Source: Heterocephalus glaber
Lineage: Eukaryota > Chordata > Mammalia > Rodentia > Bathyergidae
Length of the DNA: 64,000 bases
Direction: 5' to 3'
Assembly (NCBI RefSeq): GCF_000247695.1
Contig: NW_004624751.1
Span: 24,655,187-24,719,186, forward strand
The notes under the pieces were generated by a model. It searched no databases. It saw nothing but the letters and a program-made list of their open reading frames with translations, and was not told the origin of the DNA. Positions 15,013 to 27,000 of this stretch are shown piece by piece. The position numbers were made by a program, and so were the translations under genes. The stretch's first letter is position 1, and the number at the start of each line of letters is the position of its first letter.

Positions 15013-18000
15013 CAATAAGCTGTATAGTGAGTATCCTAGTAGCATAGATAGGGACACTGCAAGCCTCAAAGGTAGTTAAGTTACCATATGAAATACACAA
15101 TGTTCAAGAATTCCAATAGCTCCAATGGTTAAATGAAGTCTAATTTTCTCTGGTACAATACCATTTCAAGTTTGGTCACAAATGGGCATAAATCCATTAA
15201 ATATAAAACCTGAAATAGTAATGTATTAATTTGGTCTCCTCTGAACTGCAATAGCCTGGGACACACCCACACACTGCACACACAGTGGGTGCAGAGTATC
15301 TTTTCCTTAATCCACGGATGGAGTTTATGAGCTGCCTCCCTAGGGGACATCCCACCCCTTAGCATGGAAGGCATTAACAGGCTGTTTTGCAGAATTTGCT
15401 ATTTGAAAAGGTAAAGGGAAACACAAAAGCTCACAGAATAAAAAAAACTTGCTTCTGTTTTTATTATTCATCCACCAGTAACTTATGTTCCCCAAGTAGA
15501 ATACAGCCTTTGGTTCTCATCTTCTGAAACCTATAACGCTAATTACAACTTTCCGATTCTTTAAAAATGTAACAAAATCACAACAAACCATTTTGGGAAA
15601 CTGAAAAAATTTTTTTAAGTACAGTACATATTTTAAGTACAAAAATGTAACAAAATCACAACAAACCACTTTGGGAAACTGGAAAAATTGTTTTTAAGTA
15701 CAGTACAAATATGCATAGGAACAATTCAAAAATATTCAGATGCTAAAAATGATTATCTGTAAATCATAGAATCACCAGAGATTTTTATTCATTATACCTT
15801 CCTGCATTTGCCAGTTTTCTCGGGCACATACTGGTAGTACCTTATAATCAGAAGAAGGTTAAACCAAAAGTTTACTCTAAAATTTTAAGCTTTCTTACAC
15901 AAATAAAAATCTCATAATACTACATAAATATGCTATATCAAACTATTTCACATAAAGTTATTTCATTTCAACAACTTAAGTCATATACAGTACATGATCT
16001 TTTGCCTTGGAAAACAAATATACTCTACTAAGAATTCTAAACCAACTCAAAGAACCAGAACCTCTACCATGCTAAGAGGTTCATACAACTATTAAATTGC
16101 TTAACAGGAGGTTTTTCTAAAAAAGAAGAGTTTCCTATTAGAAAAAAAAGCTTTCAGAATGCTTTACATATAGGTCTAAAGAATATTTATTACCCAAATA
16201 ATTCTTTTAAAAGTCATCTGTTAGCATTCCAAATAGGAAAAATTACAAAAGTCACAGTCTTCATCACATGGTATATTTTGGTAGGACTCTAAAGGTTAAG
16301 GATTCACAACTATCATATTGCAATTAAGCCTAGATCATACCATTAAGAGATAAGGTACTGGGCGGGGAGATTTAGCTCAGTGGCACCGCACCTGCCTCAC
16401 AAGCGCAAGGTCCTAAGTTTGATCCCTGGTACCAAAAAAAAAAAAAGAGAGAGACAGAGATAAGGTACAACTCAAAATTCTAGGCACTGTAAACTATAAA
16501 CTAGAATCTGATGTCATTGAAGGCTAAGATGATAGAGAATGAAATGCTATGTCCCTAGAGACCAGCACCTATGATGCGCATCAATATCTCATCGTGGCTA
16601 GCTTCCTTGGGAGGGGACTTTGATCACCCACATATCATTAGATCTGCATTTCCAAGTGACCCCTACACCTGAAACTGCTGAAATTCAGAGTGTTTACCAG
16701 GCAAACCCTGAGAAAACTCGTTCATCAAGTCCCTATAGACACGGATTATGACAATTATCCAGATCTATACACTCAGAGTTGGAAGAGACCTACTTCCTTT
16801 AAGATCTATTAAAATAAACTGCTTAAGTGTGTGATCCACAATGATAAAGATCCTTCCTGAACTCACCTGGGACCTTGAGATCTCTCTTTGTGATGAGCTT
16901 CTGCGTTCTTCAGGTTCCAACATTAAATTAGGGTCTGACGTCAAAGACAGCGTATCTTTAGAAGCAGGAGCCAGGTCTTGGGAGAGAGGTGAGAAGGCGG
17001 GTGTAGGAGAGGGCAAGCTTGCCACACCTTCTCCTGGGACTGCCTCTCTCTCACTGGACAAGCTAGAAACAAGCTGGCAGGTGTCAGGCTTTAGGGCAGG
17101 GAGGCTGACTGAATTGTTCTCAGTTGTCTTAACACCTTCAACATTTCCGTGATACTTCCAACCAGGATCCATCTAAATAAGAAAGATCATTTTAAATGTG
17201 GTACTCTATTAACCTTAATTTGTTTTAAAAATGCATTCATTAATATTTTATTTATGTGCCCATTTTATAGTTCTGGAGATCAAATGCAGGGCTTTCATGC
17301 ATGCCAGATAAGTGCTCTACCAGAGTTACACCCTTAGCCCCACTTCTCAATATTTTAAAACTACAAAAATAACACATTTTTATTCTGGATCTGGAGATTA
17401 TCATGTTGAGCAAAAAAAGGGGGGGATTATTAGGCAAGAGGAAGGGAACAAGAAGGAAGGGGCCTGTAAGAGGGAACAGATAGGATTAAATATATTATAA
17501 AAACTGAAACCTCCTCCCCAGAAATGTGAAGCTAAGGTGTAAAGTGAGACCAGGGGCAGGAGAGAGGGTGAAAATGATCCAAGAGTGTTACATGTATGTA
17601 TGAATTTGCCAAAATTAACCCCATTAATCTGTACAACTAATAAAAAAACAGTAAAAATAAAACTATAAAAATAATACCCACAGTAAAGAAACCATTGCTA
17701 AAAATTTAGAGTACATTCTTTCATATCAATAAATATACAATAACATAGTAGGAAGAACAGATGTTCTAACAAAAGCATTATAATATACAAATTTCTGAAA
17801 CTTGCTTTGCTTGTTTACATCACTCCAGGTGAATCAATAAATACAACTCTAAACCAGTCCTTTTAATTACTGAATATTCCATAGTGTGCATACCAATACT
17901 TTATTTGAGGTACATTTAAAACTGTTTAAGGTTTTCTGACACTTCCAAATACATTACAACAAATTCAAGTAGATCTTTGTAAATGAAATTTTCATTCATA

Positions 18001-21000
18001 TAGCCCCAATTCCCAAAGATGTGCTGGATGAAAAGTTTAATTATATGTATTTTTTCTTAAAAACAACTGCAACTATACACTCCTAAAGAATGTATAAGAA
18101 CTGTCATTTCTCTGCATTCCCATTAACACTAGATATTTCTAGCGTTTTAAATCTTGGTCAGGGCCACAGATCTAGCTCAGTGGCACAGCACCTACCTCAC
18201 AAGCGCAAGGTCCTGAATTCGATCCCTGGTACCAATAAATAAATAAATAAATAAGTCTTGGTCAATCTGACAGATGAAAATTGCATGCCTTATTCTTAGC
18301 AAGAAGCTCTAATGAGGTTAAACATGCCTCTATGTGTTTTATGTTATCGGCCATTTAAATTCCCTTTTCCTTAAATTGGCCATCCATTTTCCATATCCGT
18401 TTTCCTAGTGTTGTATTTCCCTTACCAACTTGTAGAAATATTTTATAGCTTATAGAGTTTAACTCTTCATCTGTAACACACTGTGCTAACATTTGTCTTG
18501 AGTCCATCAATTGTCTTGACTCTAAGTTTAGTTTTTATGGTGTCGAATGTGCCTATACTTTCCAATACAGTAGTCAGGGGGTTCCTGGCTACTTCAGGAG
18601 GCCTTCCCTCACCTCAAATACTCTAATTTTTCAATTCACATTTTCCTCTTGTAGACTTTAAAGATTATACTTTGGCAGAAATAACACGAATTTGAATAAT
18701 CTTAAATTGATTTTGCTTCTTTCACATAATTCAGATTATGAAATTGTAAGTACGGTACTGCTTCATAATCAGGAAAAATCCAGTACTATTCCATACCCTT
18801 CGAAATCCCAATAGTAATGTAAATATATATATTCTAATAAGATAGTTTAATAATTATATTCAAACATATCAAGTTCAGAAGTGCGAACTTAAGGAAGAAA
18901 TTTATGTATAAACCCTTGAAAATATTTAGGCTAAGACATATGAAAAAGCTGTTTTGTAGCTCACAAAGAGCTGACTACTCCCAATTTCGGATTGTTCAAC
19001 CTAATACTTTGCAAAAGCTGTATTTGAAAAAATATGACACTAAAAAATACTCTGCTTTAAAACACATCTTACTCATTTATAAAATGTACCAGCCCTACTT
19101 TCACTGAATTTAATCAATCCTGTATCGTTATTATTACTATGCATTAAATTTCTATTGGGTCTAAATTGACATAATATAAAAGTACTTTGTATGTGTTATA
19201 AACATTCCATACATCAAGTACACACAAGCTCCCCAACTTTTGCTCTTTGGAACAGACTATGTGAACTAGGAGCATTTTTACCGTATAGCATCTGGGGAGT
19301 ACCATTCCCCTTGACTGAGTGCCAAAAGGTCTCGGTGTGACCACAGATGTTAACCTGACTGTAGTATCAGTTTTCTGGTAACTTCTGGGGAGAGAAGCTG
19401 AAATTCGAGTCGGCTCCATTCGTGTACTCAGTGAATGCTGAGAAGACAAAGAGGCTGAGCTTTGTTTTTCGGTGAGGCTTTTAGAAGGAAGCTGAATTTC
19501 AGCTGCTACACTGTACTGTCTTTTTGTAAGAGTTGTAGGCTCTTCTTTAGGAATTTCAGTAGGGTAAGTTGTTTCCTTCTCTTCCACTCTCTCACTCTGG
19601 TAACGGGCTTCTGACAGAGTCAGGGTAGCAGGAAGTTCTTCATCCAATACATCATCAGAAGAGTACATCCTCCGCCTAGATGTAATGGTAGACTTTTGAT
19701 CTCGGGATTCCCTTAGCAGAAAAAAGCACACCATCACCACGAAGTTATGCATTTCACACCAAAAGTAGAAAGACAGTAATTAACATTTAAATGTTTAAGA
19801 TAAAGACTACTGACAACACAATACTAAAAACAATAATAACACTAACAAAGAGTATGATCACATATCACGTACATTTTTAATGTCATGAGTAAAAACGCTT
19901 GTAAAAACTAGATTTTTTTACATTAAAGATGTTCTCAAGTATTCCTTTGGATATTATTTTTTAATTTATAGAAAGATCTGAATAAGGGCCAGGGATTTAG
20001 CTCAGTGGTTCAGGCGCCTGCCTTGCAAGCGCAAGGTCCTGAGTTTGATCTCCGGTACCAAAAAAAAAAAAAAAAAGAAAAGAACGATCTGAATAATAAA
20101 ATATGGAAATTTTAACGAGAGATTATTTACAAAATTTTATACACAACTTTTCAAGTCTTACAAAATGAAAAACACCATATATAAATGAGTAAGAACCACT
20201 TTAACCCTCTAAAGATATAGATTCCTTTGATAGCATCATGAGTTTTTTCCCTATATAAAATTTACAATACACTAGTAAAAATAAACAAGTACAAAAGACT
20301 TAGGCATTTATGAACATGTAGTCAATTTATAGCTTCATGCAGCTTGATAGAACTTCCATGGACAATTAGTACAGATTAAAAATCACTATTCATATTTATC
20401 GAGCTGACAGAACACCCTCATCTAACATTTAATAAGGGTAAGGAGCACCTACTTCGCAGGCTGTGTTGCAGTTAAGTGAATGAAATTCTGTTTATCACTG
20501 ACTTTTCAAACACAAAGGAGTTTTGTTTAATTTTATGTGACAGCATATTTCCTTTTTGACATTATTCCTAAAGCATACTTACCTTCTCCCTGACCTATAA
20601 ATATCCTAAGGTTTCACACAGTAACTGCTTTACAGGAAAGGATAAATTTAACCTTTATCCTTCTATGTTGCAATGCAAAGAACAAATCAGTAAGCCCAGA
20701 CATTTATACTTATACAGTAGACTTCCTTTAAAAGATAATTTATGTTCCATCACTAACTCACACAAAAAATTATTATATTTCACACAATTTAGTTAAAAGT
20801 CAGAGCTGATTTTATTTTCTCATTCCATTCCTAAATTCATTCTAAAAAGATAAAAACTAGTTATCTTTTCTGTACCAAATACAGCCAACCCTTTCCACTT
20901 TTTGTGTAAATGTACAATGTGAAACAAAGACATACTCCCTACCTGTGTTAAGCACTCATTTCTTTTATTGATCCAAGTAACTATTTCAACACTACTTTGT

Positions 21001-24000
21001 TTTTTTCACTGCAAGCAAAATCCTACATGTCTCTTCTATTTGATTAAAGTTGAAGCTTGCTGACTCCACATTGCACCACACTAACACAAAACCTCCATTT
21101 CTGACACTGGGCTCTCTGAGCATAAGACGCATTCAGCCTCATTACCTGTCCTGCAGCATTTCCTTAAATGTCTTGGAGCTTCTCTCAGACTTCTCCAATG
21201 CCTGCTTTTCAATTTCTTCCCTCTCTTCTTTTTTCTTCTGCAGGTCTGAAGTGTAATTTCTCCGACGATCTTTCCATTTTGCAAGATCCTGACAGAAAAT
21301 CACATCAGCACAGAAATACCTGAATTCCTACACACCTTTTCTAGCAGCAAGAGTGCACCAGAGTATCCTGTTACGTTGCTGAGACTATTTGCTCCAGCTT
21401 GTGCCAAGGTGCCCTAATTTTGCTTTTTATAGCCAGCGTTTCTGTACCAAGCCTTTATCTCAGGTGTCTGTCTCACAAACCTGACCTAATATGAAAGATC
21501 CCAGTTTTGTTTTCTCAGAAAGTGTTGTCTAGTTGTTTCACAAAGAAAGCTAAATGCTTGTAATTAAGTGCCAGGTTAAATTGATCAGGAATTGTTTCAA
21601 ATGCAGTTTCATCTCTCTCCAAAAGCCTGGCCGTTACATGAAAGGACATGTTCACTATTAAGAAAAAAACAGATGCTATAATAGTAACAGTTCAGGTCAG
21701 ATGCATATTCAGTGGCATTAACAAACAGAAGCTCAATCACTATAAACACATACATGAATAAGTCAAAGACATGGCTCCCTTCAAGGAACTCTGAGTTCAC
21801 AAGGGAGAGACAGACATGGGAATAAAATTTAGTAATGAGCAAGATAGAATTACTTGGGAAAGCAAGGGTCCTAAGGAGAGAGGGGAGAGTTTGCAGAGGC
21901 CCCACTGAGGAGACAAAATTTGATTATGTGATGTGAAAGAGAGTAAACTATTCCTAGGTTAAGGTAATATGGAAGATCATGCAGAACAACCCAGCACCAT
22001 TTTCCCATAACCCCTGAAGCTTTCAGTGTGGCTTAGCTGGGTAACCCAGGACTATCAGTCTAACTGAGATTTTCAATTACCCCTAGCAACCTAGGTGAGT
22101 TCTGACACCCAGGGGGTTAAGACAGTATGAAAAGTACAGACTTTTCTCTCTCCAAAACACAAATGCCATGCTAAGGAGACCAAGAGGCATTCCAGTCCAA
22201 AAAGGAGTACATCTGAGGTCTCAGACTAAAGGAAACCTCACCCTCACAGGATTCAAAATAAGTTTGGGAGCAGACAGGGCCACTCCTTTTCAAACAGCCT
22301 GAAATCAATATGAACTATTTCCAGAAAGAACAAAAGTAGTGTGGGATTTAGTTCTTGAAGACACGTGGTATGAATTTTCACCTGACTTAACCTAATGGAT
22401 AACCCCTTCAATATTATTTTCATACCAAAAATTTTGCCATGGATTTTGGCAAGGTGACACTGAATTACTTACTGATTTTTGACAATAAAATTGAGTTCCA
22501 ATGAAAGAAGCATCAGAATATAGAAATACAGCCAAGCTGGAGGTTTCAACTTCACTGCATATAGACTTCTTTGAAAATATTTTCTGTCTTTGGGTCTTTT
22601 GTTCATGCTACAACTTGACTCTCTTACCACAATGCTGTACTCAAAATTACAATTTTTTTTAAAAGGATAAAGCTTTCTTCTTTAGGATCAAAACTAAAGA
22701 TTCAGTCTATATCCATATAAACACCTGAATATGTCAGCTCTGTAGAAACACCTAATTTCAATTCATATTCGATAATGACTTCTTAAGCCAAATTATTACT
22801 CTGGATTTTATTTTATTTCTTCACAATCTCTTCAATTAATTTTAACCCTTTTCATCTAGACCTACTAATGTCAAGATCCGTGCTAGACCTCTGCTTATCT
22901 ACAATCCCATATTTAAACAAGGTCTTTTCCTGTCAACAGCATAATTAATGGTAATGCCCCAACTCAACCACCAAAGCAAGTAAGCAATGAAGCATTACGA
23001 TTCTGCAATGAAGCTCACATTTTTTTTGAAAGCTCAGTGAATATTAGAAGATAAACATTCTTTTATATTTTTCACCGTGGTCTTTAAAATGTGCAGTTGT
23101 AACAGGTTTAAAAAGAGGTTTAAAAGTGTTTGGTAGCATTTCCTACAGAACCAAACAGTGTAATAGTAATTGTCTCTGGAGTATAGTGTCTTGAAGAGAA
23201 ACAAAGAAAAGTCCAACAAATATACTCAAGTGGAGAATACTCACATCTTGCCATTTCTGATCTTGTTCTTTTAATTGGGATTTTATTTTCTGCATCTCCT
23301 CATAACGCAGCTGACGCAAGTGCTGAACATCCTCTGGGCTGACATCACTCATGGACTTACTCCTGTGGCAAGAAAACCATGGTCACTAAGGTTCATGTGA
23401 CCAGTCAGAAGGGCAAAAGGAAGGTTGGGCTTACATTTGGAAATTCCACCTAAATTTCTGATATGCTGCCTAGACGCTCCAGTGATAGCATCATGGGAAC
23501 AGCACAAGAGAGATAAATGGTGTTTTTCCAAAATGCAGAAACAGGAGCCTGCTTCTCAAGCCAGGTGTAAATTTTTTTTTCACAAAATGGCCAAATTAAT
23601 TCTGTACAAGTCTGAAAGAAATAATCTAATGGTCAGATTTGGAAAAGTCAATGCATCAAAATGTTTCTTTAGGGAAAAAATTATTATTAGCCACTAGAAA
23701 TATCTGTCTTTATTTTGCTAGCGTCCCCAAAGGTAAGCTATTAAAGTTTGGCCACCTTTTCTGGGCGCTTACTAAATAATTTAGTGATTACCTGATATTT
23801 TCTCCTCAAGTTCAATACCATGAATAGATGTGCTGTTGCTTTTGAAAGATTCTGTAAGATCTACCCTGCCACTGCACTGGCCTTGTTTTCAAAGGACACA
23901 GGCAGTTTCCAGCAGCCTGTTAGAACCCCCTTGACTGCCCTTGCCTTGATCAAGGCAACGTTCATGGATTCACCTTGTTGCTCCCCTCAGGAGTTGAGGT

Positions 24001-27000
24001 CTAACCCCCCTTTTCCCCAACACTGGGGATTGAAGCAAAGGCCTTCACACTGAGCTGCATCCCCAGCCCTTTTCTTTTTTATTTTTTGAGACAAGATCTT
24101 ATGAAGTCAACATATTGCCCAGGTTGTATTGAACTTGAAATCCTTCTGACACAGCATCCCAGAGTGCTGAGACTGCTGGACTGCACTAGAGAAGAAACAG
24201 AGAGCGGGCAGATCGACACAGGCAGTGACTGCTGTCTGTATGCACATAATACAAAGGGTAAACCACACCTGAGGAGAAAGGGAGATTAAGGATGCCCCAC
24301 TCCCCACCTTTAGAAAGGAAGGGGTCAGGTCTGAATATTGAAGATCAAGTACAAATAAAAGAGACAGAAAGTGTGTAAAGGTGAGGTGCTCCCAATGCTC
24401 CTTCTTATAGATCCATCCTGTTGCACTTCTGAGTTAATCATAACTGACTATGTTCTTAGTTATTTAAGTGACTTACCTTATCTTCCTCCCATGCAATTCT
24501 GCCATTACATTTCCTTCATAAAGGAAACTCAGTCTTGTTTAGCTTAGGAATTCAATTACAGCTTCCTTGAGAAGGACTCCCAAGACTACAGCTTTGGATC
24601 TGCCCTTCCTTTCACTCATTTCCGTCTGCTCACTGAATAAAGATTTCTGCCTGAATATCCCCTAGGCAGCACAACTGTAAAAGGATCAGTTGAAATAATA
24701 TCTAAAAAGGATTTTGTAACACCTGGTTATTGTTGATGTAGTTGAACTCAGTCTTGTTCCCAGTCTGCCTTCCCTCTGTATTTAATGGCCCTGCCCCCAA
24801 TCATTCATATTTGAAACCTGAAAAGCATTTTTCACTTTTGTTTCTCCCTTCTCCTCACTTTCAGTTAGTTATCAACTCTTCTCATTGGCTCTTTCTTTCC
24901 ATCTATATAGCCAACACCCGAGATCAGAGTATAGAAAGACCTCACCTAGACTTCCAAAACAGCTGCTTAACCTGTCACCCAAACAAGGTCTTGCCTCAAA
25001 CGCTCCCTCTAACTCAAACATTCTCCCTCAGTACATGTGCCTTTTCTTCCCCAGAATTTGGAATTGAGCCCAAGGCCTTTGCACTGAGTTATATCCCAGG
25101 CACTTTTAAAAAAATATTTGAAGCAGAGGCTAAGTTGTTTGGGCTGGGTGGCTCAAATTTCCAATCCTCCTGCCTCAGCCTCCCTCACAAGCCCTGTATT
25201 CCTGGGAAGAAAAATACATTAACATAGCACCCAGGATACAGGATAGATTCATTTAATATCTGTGTTAAGAATGAGGTTAATTTTCATCATTGTTTAATCA
25301 AGAAAAATGTACTAAATTTGAAATGTTTCTAATTCTTTCTATGAGAAAGCATTAATGCTCCCACAAGATTTATGAAATTATTAAGGTTTTATTAAGGTAA
25401 GGAATAAACACAGAATATATGAGTGCACATATGAAAATATATGACTCGGGCTGGGGATTTAGCTCAGTGGTTCCAGTGCCTGCCTTGCACTGGAATTAAC
25501 CACAAATAATGCAAGTATTTGAGCTAATCCAACAACAGACTCACTAAAAAGTGAAGAAAAAAATGTTTAGGACCAAAGCGTGAGGGGAATCTGGACACAC
25601 AACCCATGAGGTTACATAAACTCCAGAACAAAACTGAAAGTGCTAATTAATACTTTAATAAATTTCTTTAGTGGAAGGTCGGGCTGTATAAATTGACACA
25701 GAACCTCTTTTACTGCTTTTATTCCTATGCAGTGAAACATTAACATGCATCTTCTATGCAGAAACAACTTCAGACATACTCAGCCACCTCATCTTTGACA
25801 AAGGATCCAACCACCCTCTTTGGAGGAAACAGCCTATTTAATAAATGGTGTTGGAAAAACTGGATTTCAACTTGCCGAAGATTAAAACTAGACCCATACC
25901 TATCACCATGCACTAAACTAAGATTGAAGTGGATTAAAGATCTAAATATTAAGACAGAAACACTAAACTTGCTGGAAGATAAGTTAGGTATAACTCTTAA
26001 AGACACTGGCATAGGAAAAGACTTTATGAACAAAACCTCAGTAGCAAGGGAACTAGCACAAAGAATCAACAACTGGCATCTCATCTTATTAAAAAGCTTC
26101 TGCACTACAAGAGAAACCACCAACAGAGCTAAGAAACAACCTACAATGTGGGAAAAAAATTTTAGCAGCTGTACCTTAGACAAAAGACTACTATCTAGAA
26201 TATATATAAAGAACTGAAAAAAAATCAGATCCCCCCTCAAATTCAAAGACCCAATTCAAAAATGGGTATCTGAAATGAACAGATATTTCTCAGACAAAGA
26301 AGTAAAAGCAGCAAATAAACATATGAAAAAATGTTCAACATCACTGGTCATTCAAGAGATGCAGATGAAAACAACACTNNNNNNNNNNNNNNNNNNNNNN
26401 NNNNNNNNNNNNNNNNNNNNNNNNNNNNNNNNNNNNNNNNNNNNNNNNNNNNNNNNNNNNNNNNNNNNNNNNNNNNNNNNNNNNNNNNNNNNNNNNNNNN
26501 NNNNNNNNNNNNNNNNNNNNNNNNNNNNNNNNNNNNNNNNNNNNNNNNNNNNNNNNNNNNNNNNNNNNNNNNNNNNNNNNNNNNNNNNNNNNNNNNNNNN
26601 NNNNNNNNNNNNNNNNNNNNNNNNNNNNNNNNNNNNNNNNNNNNNNNNNNNNNNNNNNNNNNNNNNNNNNNNNNNNNNNNNNNNNNNNNNNNNNNNNNNN
26701 NNNNNNNNNNNNNNNNNNNNNNNNNNNNNNNNNNNNNNNNNNNNNNNNNNNNNNNNNNNNNNNNNNNNNNNNNNNNNNNNNNNNNNNNNNNNNNNNNNNN
26801 NNNNNNNNNNNNNNNNNNNNNNNNNNNNNNNNNNNNNNNNNNNNNNNNNNNNNNNNNNNNNNNNNNNNNNNNNNNNNNNNNNNNNNNNNNNNNNNNNNNN
26901 NNNNNNNNNNNNNNNNNNNNNNNNNNNNNNNNNNNNNNNNNNNNNNNNNNNNNNNNNNNNNNNNNNNNNNNNNNNNNNNNNNNNNNNNNNNNNNNNNNNN

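Larger units (their letters stand above)
6048..16866 (-). other. LMO7: LMO7 intron, 10.8 kb
   Basis: Contains an L2 relic, three ID-type SINEs, an L1 3' end (9128-10945), a MaLR LTR, two MIRs, a (TC)n repeat, a 78-bp tandem duplication and a SINE near 16.4 kb, each listed separately. The stretches 6048-7290, 7410-8950, 11465-12560, 12710-14030 and 15010-15560 show no exon and no repeat I can name with confidence. Confidence 0.8.
17173..19281 (-). other. LMO7: LMO7 intron
   Basis: Contains an old ID SINE, a probable L1 3' end and a young SINE (each listed). The stretch 18256-19281 holds nothing recognised. Confidence 0.8.

Noticed and set aside
16841..17152. 103-codon plus-strand frame
   Set aside because: Shadow of the 102-codon LMO7 exon on the minus strand.
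16867..17172. Met at the start of this exon as a translation start
   Set aside because: It follows a splice acceptor directly and the upstream exon joins in frame, so it is an internal codon.
24742..25227. 161-codon plus-strand open frame
   Set aside because: Its C-terminal half is an antisense composite SINE, there is no recognisable domain, and it lies in an intron on the opposite strand.
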